Assembly (NCBI RefSeq): GCF_964204645.1 | Contig: NC_134030.1 | Coordinates: 4,751,855 to 4,815,854 of the forward strand | DNA: 64,000 bases | Direction of reading: 5' to 3' | Source of the DNA: Tubulanus polymorphus | Taxonomy: Eukaryota > Nemertea > Palaeonemertea > Tubulaniformes > Tubulanidae | Shown: positions 47,714 through 58,329 of the stretch, in pieces | Layout of the letters: the number at the start of each line of letters is the position of its first letter | Numbering within the stretch: the stretch's first letter is position 1 | The notes under the pieces: model-generated | Told to the model about the DNA's origin: nothing | What the model saw: only the letters and a program-made list of their open reading frames with translations | Databases searched by the model: none | Made by a program: the position numbers and the translations under genes

Positions 47714-49863
47714 CACTCTGTGCCTGCTATCCAACTGATTAAGACGTAAAATAAACTGGTATTAACACATAAATTCAATCGTTTGAATTTTCAGGTGAGT
47801 TACATCCATTTTTCATAGTTAAATCTTATATATGTTTTGGCATAAATGTGTACCTAGGCTTAGCTGAGAAATCAGACCTTTATGTAACACGTACATTTGG
47901 TACTGAGAGTCAATTTTTATAGATTAGGTATTTAATCTAAAATGACGGCTAATGATTATTTGTTTGTAGAAATAGGCCTTTGTATTAAGTATGTAGTTAA
48001 AGAAAAGTCATTGTAGGACAATCTCAGTTACGATCTGATGAAGTATGAGTAATCAAGTAGTATAATATTCGATTCTATTCTGTGTATACTGTAACTAATA
48101 AAGAAGTTTCCAGTTTCTAGGCGCCATTTTGTGGCGGTCCCTCGAGGTCCCTATTGTTGCGATAATTTGCGCTCAATTTTAAAACATAAGTTTAGATTGA
48201 ATATCATATAGTTCTGCAGTCCCTTGCTCGACGAAATCAATTTATATACCATTTTAAAGGAAATGAAATGCAGATATTTGCTGGCGATTCTTGGAATTTT
48301 TGAACTCAACAATTGAGAACAGTGACGACGTGAAACCAAGGACCGCATATCTTAACCGTGCGTAAAAGAAATCGCAATATTTATTAATTTTAAAATATCT
48401 AAGTATCTCTTCAAGCTATATTTCCTATTTTCACAGAGGTTAAAGAGGGTTATTTGCAGTTTAAGCCTGCGTTGAATTTTTTTTAATATCTTTCCTGACG
48501 ACTGATCTGTACCCGCTTGAGTTTGAGATTACGCGCAAAAGGGGTCTCCCCACTGCGCACCGCCATTTCACTGAACATTGAGATTTGTGAAAAGAAATCG
48601 CAAAAATGAAATTTTTTACTGGTTTGTAATTATCAATATTGCTTCTGATGGTTATATATTACCTTTATTTTCGTATGGTTGAAAATGGACTTTAAGTGTT
48701 TTGATGAATTCGAGTTTTGTAGCGTTGGGAAATTAAAGGATTTCTTGTAAGAGTGGGGACTTTCTGTGTTGGTTGCAAATGTGGCCTAGTTGAGAACCTA
48801 ATTTGCGTTTCAACCGAATGTACCACTCATGGTTGGATACTAGAAAAAAAATCTAAGTTTTTATATATTTTTGAATATGCGGCGCAGCTAAAAGTTGCCA
48901 AACTGGACGTTGACCCCCTAAAACAGAATATCAAATGGGGGACAGATATGAACCCCTTTAAATATTATATTGGAATTTTATATCAGTAAGGTTTTCTGGT
49001 AGATGTTTTCCAGCAAGAAGGTTGAGATTCATTAAATTCATCGTATGATCGTAGAATGAGGGATTACCAGAGAGAGATATGTGTTAAATATGTCCTAAGC
49101 GTTTAAATTGACTGGCACATTTCACCATCGACTCTAAAACGTTTGATTTCACCGAACACAAAATCGGCGCTAGGCTGGACGGACTGTATACGACAATTCC
49201 TCAACTGGGCCGTTCACACTTCAATAGCGGGACAAACCGGATCCCGAAACCAGATTAACGAATTGCCCCCGCCAAAATACGGTACAAAGAAGATATGGAT
49301 TATCATCTCAAAATATCCCCATGGAAAATGTGAAGAAATCAAATTACATATAAAAATTTCTTGTCGCAAATCTCAATGTTCAGTGAAATTGCAATGCGCA
49401 GTGGGAGACTCCTTTTGCGCGTAATCTCAAACTCAAGCGGGTACAGATCAGTCGTCAGGTAAGATATTCAAAAGATTTTAACGCAGGCTTAAACTGCCAA
49501 TAACCCTCTTTAACCTCTGTGAAAATAGGAAATATAGCTTGAAGAGATACTAAGATATTTTAAAATTAATAAATATTGCGATTTCTTCTACGCACGGTCT
49601 AGATATGCGGTCCTTGGTTTCACGTCGTCACTGTTCTCAATTGTTGCGTTCAAAAATTCCAAGAATCGCCAGCAAATATCTGCATTTCATTTCCTTTAAA
49701 ATGGTGTATAAATTGATTTCGTCGAGCAAGGGACTGCAGAACTATATGATATTCAATATAAACTTATGTTTTAAAAATGAGCGCAAATTGTTGCAACAAT
49801 GGGGACCTTGCGGGACCGCCACAAGATGGCGCCTAGAAACTGGAAACTTCTTTATTATCATAA
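47714..49863. repeat. 2150-bp tandem unit, copy 1
   Basis: Begins CACTCTGTGCCTGC and ends TTATTATCATAA. All small frames in it recur exactly 2150 bp later with identical translations (48151/50301, 48753/50903, 49143/51293, 49605/51755). No nucleotide difference was found in the lines compared. Confidence 0.95.
48098..49853. mobile_element. Foldback element with arms of about 500 bp, copy 1
   Basis: The left arm starts AATAAAGAAGTTTCCAGTTT (48098) and runs to about 48600. The right arm from about 49343 to 49853 is its reverse complement at high identity, ending AAACTGGAAACTTCTTTATT. The arms contain GGCGCCATTTTGTGGCGG and CACAGAGGTTAAAGAGGG. The central spacer of about 740 bp carries only short frames of unknown meaning (48753-48989, 49143-49424). 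A transcript through it would form a very long hairpin. It has no recognisable transposase. Confidence 0.85.
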
Positions 49864-52013
49864 CACTCTGTGCCTGCTATCCAACTGATTAAGACGTAAA
49901 ATAAACTGGTATTAACACATAAATTCAATCGTTTGAATTTTCAGGTGAGTTACATCCATTTTTCATAGTTAAATCTTATATATGTTTTGGCATAAATGTG
50001 TACCTAGGCTTAGCTGAGAAATCAGACCTTTATGTAACACGTACATTTGGTACTGAGAGTCAATTTTTATAGATTAGGTATTTAATCTAAAATGACGGCT
50101 AATGATTATTTGTTTGTAGAAATAGGCCTTTGTATTAAGTATGTAGTTAAAGAAAAGTCATTGTAGGACAATCTCAGTTACGATCTGATGAAGTATGAGT
50201 AATCAAGTAGTATAATATTCGATTCTATTCTGTGTATACTGTAACTAATAAAGAAGTTTCCAGTTTCTAGGCGCCATTTTGTGGCGGTCCCTCGAGGTCC
50301 CTATTGTTGCGATAATTTGCGCTCAATTTTAAAACATAAGTTTAGATTGAATATCATATAGTTCTGCAGTCCCTTGCTCGACGAAATCAATTTATATACC
50401 ATTTTAAAGGAAATGAAATGCAGATATTTGCTGGCGATTCTTGGAATTTTTGAACTCAACAATTGAGAACAGTGACGACGTGAAACCAAGGACCGCATAT
50501 CTTAACCGTGCGTAAAAGAAATCGCAATATTTATTAATTTTAAAATATCTAAGTATCTCTTCAAGCTATATTTCCTATTTTCACAGAGGTTAAAGAGGGT
50601 TATTTGCAGTTTAAGCCTGCGTTGAATTTTTTTTAATATCTTTCCTGACGACTGATCTGTACCCGCTTGAGTTTGAGATTACGCGCAAAAGGGGTCTCCC
50701 CACTGCGCACCGCCATTTCACTGAACATTGAGATTTGTGAAAAGAAATCGCAAAAATGAAATTTTTTACTGGTTTGTAATTATCAATATTGCTTCTGATG
50801 GTTATATATTACCTTTATTTTCGTATGGTTGAAAATGGACTTTAAGTGTTTTGATGAATTCGAGTTTTGTAGCGTTGGGAAATTAAAGGATTTCTTGTAA
50901 GAGTGGGGACTTTCTGTGTTGGTTGCAAATGTGGCCTAGTTGAGAACCTAATTTGCGTTTCAACCGAATGTACCACTCATGGTTGGATACTAGAAAAAAA
51001 ATCTAAGTTTTTATATATTTTTGAATATGCGGCGCAGCTAAAAGTTGCCAAACTGGACGTTGACCCCCTAAAACAGAATATCAAATGGGGGACAGATATG
51101 AACCCCTTTAAATATTATATTGGAATTTTATATCAGTAAGGTTTTCTGGTAGATGTTTTCCAGCAAGAAGGTTGAGATTCATTAAATTCATCGTATGATC
51201 GTAGAATGAGGGATTACCAGAGAGAGATATGTGTTAAATATGTCCTAAGCGTTTAAATTGACTGGCACATTTCACCATCGACTCTAAAACGTTTGATTTC
51301 ACCGAACACAAAATCGGCGCTAGGCTGGACGGACTGTATACGACAATTCCTCAACTGGGCCGTTCACACTTCAATAGCGGGACAAACCGGATCCCGAAAC
51401 CAGATTAACGAATTGCCCCCGCCAAAATACGGTACAAAGAAGATATGGATTATCATCTCAAAATATCCCCATGGAAAATGTGAAGAAATCAAATTACATA
51501 TAAAAATTTCTTGTCGCAAATCTCAATGTTCAGTGAAATTGCAATGCGCAGTGGGAGACTCCTTTTGCGCGTAATCTCAAACTCAAGCGGGTACAGATCA
51601 GTCGTCAGGTAAGATATTCAAAAGATTTTAACGCAGGCTTAAACTGCCAATAACCCTCTTTAACCTCTGTGAAAATAGGAAATATAGCTTGAAGAGATAC
51701 TAAGATATTTTAAAATTAATAAATATTGCGATTTCTTCTACGCACGGTCTAGATATGCGGTCCTTGGTTTCACGTCGTCACTGTTCTCAATTGTTGCGTT
51801 CAAAAATTCCAAGAATCGCCAGCAAATATCTGCATTTCATTTCCTTTAAAATGGTGTATAAATTGATTTCGTCGAGCAAGGGACTGCAGAACTATATGAT
51901 ATTCAATATAAACTTATGTTTTAAAAATGAGCGCAAATTGTTGCAACAATGGGGACCTTGCGGGACCGCCACAAGATGGCGCCTAGAAACTGGAAACTTC
52001 TTTATTATCATAA
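49864..52013. repeat. 2150-bp tandem unit, copy 2
   Basis: Direct repeat of 47714-49863 with the same start (CACTCTGTGCC) and the same end (TTATTATCATAA). Confidence 0.95.
50248..52003. mobile_element. Foldback element with arms of about 500 bp, copy 2
   Basis: Same as 48098-49853, displaced by 2150 bp. The two arms inside a unit differ at several sites, whereas the two units look identical. The inverted structure is therefore older than the tandem duplication. Confidence 0.85.
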
Positions 52014-52094
52014 CACTCTGTGCCTGCTATCCAACTGATTAAGACGTAAAATAAACTGGTATTAACACATAAATTCAATCGTTTGAATTTTCAG
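52014..52094. repeat. 81-bp partial third tandem unit
   Basis: CACTCTGTGCC...TTTGAATTTTCAG matches the first 81 bp of each 2150-bp unit, then switches to TTTTGTAAAATTGGC, the right end of the host insertion. This flanking short repeat may have mediated unequal exchange. Confidence 0.9.
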
Positions 52095-52133
52095 TTTTGT
52101 AAAATTGGCAACGCGCAAAAAGTCCGTTGCTAA

Positions 52134-53780
52134 ACATATAAATATAGAGTGTGATTTACAAAATTCGACTAATCTGTAACCATAATTGTTGATGCCGTTA
52201 TCGGAATTGGTTCTTTGTAGCATATCATTTACAGTTAACGAGCGAACAGCTAAAACGTCGTCTTGAAAAATTTCACCAAGGTCTGAATATTCTATATATC
52301 TGTCATCAATGGGCGTATAGTCTAAAAGGTTGCGAGTGTGAGCGTTGAAATCGCCACACAATAAGAGGTATTAGTTGTCACAGTTATAAAGTGATATTAA
52401 TTCAGAATGTAAATCGTCGAACAATTCGGCTCTTCCGTAAATACTACTCTCAGGGGGGATATACGCGGAACCTAAAAGTAAATCTTTATCTTCATTTAAC
52501 ATTTTTTTAATCAAATTTAAGCCAGTGAATTAGTTTACTCGTTTTCTTCTCCATGGTTACACATTTTTTCAGTATCTTTTTTAATAAGAATGACAATTCC
52601 ACCTGACCGTCTCACTGATAGATTTGTTCGGTTGTTCACATATGGGAAAAATCCAAGCTTTTCACAGAAGTCATTCAGCCAAAACTCGTCTGAACTGTCT
52701 AGTTTTGTCTCGGTGAGAATTACTATATCGTTACAGAGTAGAAGATCAATAAATTCATCGTATTTACTTTTCGATTTAAGCCCGCAAACATTTAAGTTCA
52801 ACAGTGATATACTAGGGGTTTTTCCACTTTTCGTATCCACCCAATCCTATTCCGCGTTCATCTCTAGTATTGCCCGTGCATTTTCTAAGGCGGCACTAAT
52901 GCTATCGGGTCCAGTGTTTTCAGTAATCACGCTGTCGGTCGATGTCGATGCTTTCGCTTTCTTAGGTACTTGTTTCACCCTCTCTCGTCCGCTATTATTT
53001 TGCTGCTGTTGTGTGGGGGTTTCTTCCGTGATATCTTCGGATGGGGGTCTCTCGCATTTTCTGTCTTCTTTTCTTCTAGCTGTTTCTACGTGTCTGCTCG
53101 TATTATCTTCTTTGGTGTTATAACGATTAGTATCGGTGTGTAGTTATAATCGGGCTCTTGGTTGTTGATCAATCGACCGTTGCTAGCCATTTTTAGATTT
53201 TTTCCACCAGGTATCATGTGTAATAGTTTACGGGTGTTAATTTCGTGAAGGCGCTCTATATGAGATTTGCTGCTTCTGAGCCATACAGCTACGAATTTCC
53301 TGTTATTTTTCAGTTTACGCTTAGCTCGCAATATTTTGATTTTAATTTTTTTTCTCGAATGCTAACTTGACGAGTGGTGGTTCCTTGGTTGTTCGTTGTC
53401 TGAGTCTAATACACTTTACAATTTTAGGGGCAGGTTCTGCAAGCAGGGAGAGCATTTCGGTACAATAATTGTTCAAGTTCTCGTTTTCTTCCATTCTGAG
53501 TCCAGATATGATCACACAGTTGTCGGGGTCGTCTAGGGGATCTCGCTTTATTTTGGAATTCACTTCTATTTGCAAATCCGTGCATAAATTTTCCATTTTT
53601 TTCATGTCGGATTTTGATGCTGCTAACTCACTTTTGCATTTTGCTATCGTGGTATTGGCTTTTTTAAGTTTCGCGGTGAGGGCGGCATTTTCTTCGGCTA
53701 TATCATCTAGTTTTGCGCTGGCGAACTCAGAGGAAGTTTTAAGATAGGCTTGTATATGATGCCAGCGCATTTGAAGTGCT
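52134..53780 (-). pseudogene. LINE copy A, ORF1 and endonuclease (right of insertion)
   Basis: Reading leftwards: ORF1 (53770 to about 52852) with a coiled-coil region (ENAALTAKLKKANTTIAKC), an RRM-like segment (CVIISGLRMEENENLN, PPLVKLAFEKK) and a basic C-terminal domain (RKLLHMIPGGKNLKMAS), broken by a frameshift in an A-run near 53342. Then comes an exonuclease-endonuclease-phosphatase-type endonuclease: LLNLNVCGLKSK, VILTETKLD, SGGIVILIKK, CGDFNAHTRNLLD. A TAA at 52371-52373 sits just before CGDFN, and the preceding stretch is in another frame. The 5' boundary is uncertain; a TGACGTCA box lies at about 53789. Confidence 0.85.
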
Positions 53781-55279
53781 CTCGCCCTGACGTCATGGCA
53801 ATTATTTTAAACCGGTTTGTTATTCTGAATATACTGCGCGATATGCCGTATAAAATGCATAATGCATTCACCAGTGCGCATGTGAAAACGTGTAAAAAAT
53901 ATTTGTGACAAAGGTAATGTCTAGTGCATCAAATATTTGATATACCAGTAAGCTTAGCTTATGTGAAACATCCGAAAACAAGAAACATAAACAAAATCAG
54001 TTTACTACCAATTGCTGATTTATCACTTTTATCAAAGCTTCAAATGATACTTTAATATCGAATTAGGTAATATTTTGATTACTAGTTAACTAACTGCGAA
54101 CGGTTCTGACGAATAGATTATTAGATATAATGATGTATAGAGATTCTGTGAAAATTGCTCTTGGTGCTTTATGTAATACAACGGCATAAGATTATCGCGA
54201 GTGGACTACATTTCATTGAATGTAGTTTGAGTTCAGAATTGCGATGGATGTGTATATTTTTCTCAACATCGCTCTCAACCCATTTCCCGAACTGTGGCTG
54301 ATTTGGTAGTATTTAACTTATTTCTGAATTAGAATTTCGCTTTTGAAAGGTAATGTCTTATCCTGTGCTTCAAAGTAATTGAAAACTATTTTGGCACGCA
54401 TATATCAAAAGGATCAAGAAGTATTTGCGTACATTTTGAATGTGGTAAAACATATTCACTGATAAAGAATGGCTAAGTGCATTTTAGATATTATGGGGAA
54501 ATAACTTAATTTATTTGTAGAGATAAATTTTATTTTGCGAGTGTTGTAAGAAGTAGGTTTTTATTCGTAACATTTGTTGGTTACGTGCACTCATCATCTT
54601 TTTGTGAATTCTTTATTATTATTATCATTATTATTATTATATAATAATTATTATTATTAGATTTATTGGATTGTAAATTTATATTGTCGGGTGAATCTTG
54701 TACATATTAATATACGTATAAATACATTATGTTCTATCTCAGTCAACAAATAAACAAACGAACGATGTATCTCTAAAAAAGGTTTCCTTGTTGTTTCGGC
54801 GTTCAAGTAGTGAATGATGGTACACAGAGGTCGACGTCATCAGGACTGTTCATTGTCATGCACCATGGATCGTGACCCTCATTATAACGAGAAAACTGAA
54901 TCGAAAGTTAATTGGCGCCTTGAAGAAAAATAACACATATATTGCCAATGAATAATTTGATATATTATTAAGAATCAATAAGGTTAATTTGAATCAGGAA
55001 ACTAATAGGCCGCGAGACCACAAACCCTTGATTGTTTTTGTAGAATATACATAGGTACCGGTACGTAAGTCTCTCAGTTGCACAGTCATATCTTTAATCA
55101 AAAAGCGATCATAAATCCTAGACTGGTCTATTGTTAGTACAATGAAACCTATTCATGTGACTGCGTACCTTATTGGCCACGATGAAGTCATACAACAGTT
55201 TGAAATATTTCATATTCTATATTGCAACTAAATAGTTTTTTTTCAAGCGGGTTATTTGGTACATTTTGACTTCGGTTTC
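53781..55279. other. Non-genic AT-rich stretch
   Basis: Contains a TTATTATTATTATC/ATAATAATTATTATTATT tract at 54612-54662, an imperfect palindrome. No exon supported. The first part may be LINE 5'UTR. The last part should hold the 3'UTR of the minus-strand methyltransferase. Confidence 0.4.
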
Positions 55280-56086
55280 TTATTCGGTATCAATCGGTAG
55301 AATTCGCCATAATCCCCAATCTTCGACAAATGTTTCCACGACCACTGTTTTATGCCAAAAAAGTTCGAGGCGCATTTCTGCTTCTTTCGCCTTTTCTTCC
55401 AGGATGTCAATTTGACCACAAGCGCTACTAAAACAAAAATACGCATTTCCACCGGGTCTCAGATATTTACGCGCACCTGCGATGAATCTACCGATGCCCT
55501 CGTAACCGGGATCGATGAATCCTCTTTCGACAATCTTCAGGTCACCGGTCTCGGTGTGGGTCGGGCTAAAGAATGGAGCATTCCAGAAAACAAAATCGAA
55601 CTTTTCATCTTCGGAAATCGCCTGGAACACGTCTGAATAGCGCACCTCTCCCGGAACTCCGTAACGCTCGAAATTCGCTTTAGTATTTTCTAAAGCTTGT
55701 GGATTGATATCCACCGCTAGAATAAAACTAATCTTGGATTTGTTTTGCAGATAATGTATGGTGCTCACACAACCATTTCCGCATCCGATTTCTAGAACCC
55801 TCGCATCTTTGCGTGTTTCATCTGGTAAATTTAGCGCTACATCATCGTAACCTTCAGTAAAACATACATCGGTGAAGGTGACGAATTTCTTACCACAGAA
55901 TGTTAACTCAGCCTGACCTCCCGATTCGATGATCGTGTTTTGATATTCACCAACAAGTTTTCGAACGGTTTCCAAAAGTTGTTTGTGTGTTGTGTCACTA
56001 GACATCTTGTCACGTCTGGCGTCCCGCCCGGCTTTAATCGCAGTCAGAAAAATGTATCGTTTATATGCTCCTGGTTCCAATTTCAT
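55280..56086 (-). CDS. Class I SAM-dependent methyltransferase
   Basis: Single-exon frame of 268 residues from ATG at 56086 to TAA at 55280. The Rossmann-type core shows motif I VLEIGCGNGCVS (SAM-binding glycines, about residue 97-108), an acidic strand end AVDINPQALENTKANF, and motif IV FDFVFWNAPFFSPTH. The last is a variant of the NPPY/F signature seen in HemK/RsmC-like N-methyltransferases that modify glutamine side chains or nucleic-acid bases. A post-core GRFIAGARKYLRPGGNAYF strand is typical of the MTS fold. The first 30 residues are basic, and an alternative start exists at MSSDTTHKQ (about 56004). The substrate cannot be inferred. NAPFF instead of NPPF may alter specificity. No signal peptide. 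Context gives no functional link. Confidence 0.8.
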   Translation of the reverse strand: MKLEPGAYKRYIFLTAIKAGRDARRDKMSSDTTHKQLLETVRKLVGEYQNTIIESGGQAELTFCGKKFVTFTDVCFTEGYDDVALNLPDETRKDARVLEIGCGNGCVSTIHYLQNKSKISFILAVDINPQALENTKANFERYGVPGEVRYSDVFQAISEDEKFDFVFWNAPFFSPTHTETGDLKIVERGFIDPGYEGIGRFIAGARKYLRPGGNAYFCFSSACGQIDILEEKAKEAEMRLELFWHKTVVVETFVEDWGLWRILPIDTE

Positions 56087-56104
56087 TGCCAAGTTAATTT
56101 TCCA

Positions 56105-56480
56105 ATTAAAATATGGTGAACTTTAATCCTTTTATTTGGAAATTGGCGATAAGAACTCGGTAAATATACTTTTGGTTATGATGTTATCGCCAATTTCAAT
56201 AGGGTCTGTCAACATTATTTGGAAAAGAGTACAGAGTACAGCTTTACTAATTGTAAACGCCAATAAAATAGAAATATGGTGACCTTAATCACTTCATTTA
56301 GAAACCAAAAGCTTATCTAATGGGCTTTCTTATCACCCATTTCATAATAAGGTCACCATATTTGTATTTTATTGACATTGAAAATTAGTGAAATTGTGCT
56401 CTACCTTTCTTCCAGACGATACTGAATATGCTTTCGGTATCGTAGAATATGGTGACCCGAATCACTTAAAAACACAGCCC
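56105..56480. repeat. Cluster of AAATATGGTGACCTTAATC inverted repeats (MITE)
   Basis: A clear element spans about 56249-56390. CTAATTGTAAACGCCAATAA (left) and, on the minus strand, CTAATTTTCAATGTCAATAA (right) both continue into AATA(G/C)AAATATGGTGACC. Diverged single ends flank it: AATATGGTGAACTTTAATCC at 56112 and AATATGGTGACCCGAATCAC at 56445. Another inverted pair is present (GGAAATTGGCGATAAG versus TTATCGCCAATTTC, 56140-56200). Directly upstream of the methyltransferase start, so it may supply its promoter region. Confidence 0.65.
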
Positions 56481-56649
56481 CCAGCCCAACTCCCGAGTTC
56501 AGGGATAACTCTAACTCGCGGCGGTGGAATTTGGTTTCTGAATATGAGTATTTGGTTCTTCGGTCAGTCCACTCCTGTCTAATTAGCACATATAGATTAT
56601 AGCTACTTTCTTCTTTCGTATACGTTCTTCATCTTGATGTTCCTTCTTA

Positions 56650-56720
56650 TTTATTTGATTGGCGAATTTAATTTGATTTGACTTAATTTGGTGTCCCTTC
56701 CAAACCCAACAGTCATGTAT
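56650..56720 (-). mobile_element. SINE-like repeat, 3' tail fragment
   Basis: The minus strand reads GGGTTTGGAAGGGACACCAA then ATTAAGTCAAATCAAATT. This matches the GGGTTTGTAAGAGACACCAA plus A-rich tails at 22850-22900 and 30260-30310. Only the tail region is recognisable. Confidence 0.5.
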
Positions 56721-57249
56721 TATATAGTCTTCAGGAAGCAAAACATTTTTGAATATGAATTCAGCAACCTGATGATTCACTCAGATATTGAACGATATTT
56801 TCCGGAACTTGATTTCTACTTGGTCTACTACACTGCCCCATGATGTGATTAAAGCAGCTAGAAGTCGTGCATTGTCTTCGTTATCAAATGATGAATTATG
56901 ATCTGTTTTCAATTATTTTCGAAAATCATAAAAGGTGCGTCTTAGTTCTTTGCGGGGGTGTACAACAATATTTCCATTAAACTGATTAAAGGTTGATGAA
57001 CTTCCAAAAAGTATTGACTATTAGTTCATACTTACAATGCCATCCATCATGAATAGACGCAGTATTTATTTTTAAATCTTGCAATCTTAAAACTTAAAAT
57101 GCGTCTGTTTCTAATGGATTTATATTGATACACAATACTTGTATTCCAGCTGCAGGCTGTTATTATGTGCTTGGTACATGTATTAGGTTTTAGCAAATGC
57201 TTTTATCAGCCATTATGATACATGTATATGTGATTAGATGGGGTAGTTT

Positions 57250-58159
57250 TCATGATCGAAAACACTGTTTCAGCGTTTTCCTGAATTCGGCTCCCGTCAA
57301 ACAATATATGTAAAAATTCACGGCACAATTTATGCTAAAGATGAATTGCGCCGTATCTAACCAGTTTGCAAAGTCTGGTGTATTCGGTAAAGCCGCCACA
57401 AGAATACAAAGACTGGCCGATGGAGTGAGCAGAATTATAAACGTTATCGACACAATGAGAACGGTGAAAGTTATTTTCCTGGTATTATTCGAGTGAATTT
57501 TTGTTTTATTACTTTGTATTAACGACGGCGACGTCGTTAAAGATCTGATTATGATGATGTTTAGTAAGGCTATGATACATATCGGTGAATAGATGAAACT
57601 GGACGGGGCGATCACGTAGTGCGCCTTCATTCCGCGTAATGATGATATGAAGCAACCGAATTCACTGTCGTACGAGGTAATTGCGGCCGCGTAAGAAGTG
57701 AATGCAAATGAAAATGATACAACCGAAGCCGTAATAATCCATGCTACTTTTCGAGAACAGAATATTCTGGCAGTGAAGGGACTGACAACGGCGAAGCATC
57801 TTCCTAGTGTTATCGAAACGATAATCCAAGAACTTATTAAATTAGACGCATAGAATACATGTTCGTGTAAACGGCATTTGTTGACATCTGTAAATCGTAT
57901 GATAACGTCACCAGTTAAAGAGTAGGCAATTAGATTTATTGAAGCCATGAAAGTACCGACCAAACAGACAGTGTCACTTATAGCCAAAACCGCCATATAC
58001 GCGCTGTAAGAATGACGGCGAAATCGATGATCGAACATTAAGACCAGCGACAGCGAGTTTCCAGTCAGTCCGCAAATGAAAACAATCGGATAAATGTAAA
58101 GAAAAATACTCGATGAAACTCACCCAATGGGGACGTATAAAGCTAATATTTGGCTGCAT
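57250..58159 (-). CDS. Rhodopsin-class (peptide-type) GPCR with an apparent frameshift
   Basis: Intron-less seven-transmembrane receptor. TM1 has the GN pair (GLTGNSLSLVLM), TM2 has LAISD, and TM3 starts at Cys (KCRLHEHVFYASN) and ends GRCFAVVSPF, so the DRY box is replaced by GRC. ECL2 has the partner Cys (EFGCF). TM6 has FIILLTP. TM7 ends NCAVNFYIYCLTG followed by FRKTLKQCF (helix 8). The TM7 phrase is typical of lophotrochozoan FMRFamide/neuropeptide-like receptors, but the ligand is unknown. The open TM frame lacks its own start: 57250 to 58117 is continuous. A plausible N-terminus with a glycosylation site (MQPNISFIRPHW, ATG at 58159) is one frame off. An extra T in the TTTTT run near 58104 would explain it, as an assembly error or early pseudogenisation. 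Confidence 0.75.
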
Positions 58160-58214
58160 TACTATCTGTTTTAAAATCTTTTGTTAACTTGGTCCATGAA
58201 TACTACAAGTCTAA

Positions 58215-58305
58215 CCACCAACATCCTTCCCAGCAGCGATTCGAACTTCGATGGCATCGCTACACTCAACCACGGCGCAAGACCCTGCCACACTAGACTG
58301 GGTGC
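58215..58305 (-). mobile_element. tRNA-derived SINE head (Pol III boxes)
   Basis: On the minus strand: GCGCCGTGGTTGAGTGTAGC (A-box-like) then, about 20 nt later, GAAGTTCGAATCGCTGCTGG (B-box-like). The spacing resembles a tRNA, but it does not form a convincing cloverleaf by eye. A SINE 5' head or a tRNA-like relic is more likely than a functional tRNA gene. Confidence 0.45.
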
Positions 58306-58329
58306 GCAGGTTTAACCGGCACAATCAGA

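Larger units (their letters stand above)
47284..52133. mobile_element. 4850-bp insertion with 6-bp target duplication inside LINE copy A
   Basis: Comparison with uninterrupted LINE copy B (CCATTACATATAAATATAG) shows a precise insertion. ACATAT is duplicated at 47278-47283 and 52134-52139. The ends start TTAGCAAGGAGTATTTTTA (left) and, on the minus strand, TTAGCAACGGACTTTTTGCG (right), a short imperfect inverted repeat. The interior holds 430 bp of left-unique DNA, two 2150-bp tandem units and an 81-bp partial third. No transposase was recognised, so it looks non-autonomous or decayed. A six-base duplication is unusual. Groups reported with about 6 bp include Dada, IS3EU and Polinton. None can be assigned. 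Confidence 0.8.

Noticed and set aside
48151-49892. Small ORFs (RSLVSRRHCSQLL...) in both arms of the foldback element
   Set aside because: The same frame appears in inverted arms because the arms are copies of each other. It matches no known protein and has no coding context.
52590-53123. Plus-strand ORFs opposite the LINE (also 63334-63966, 43146-43829 minus, 45444-45806 minus)
   Set aside because: Antisense shadows of LINE ORFs and of the ATP-grasp genes. The sense frames carry all recognisable motifs.
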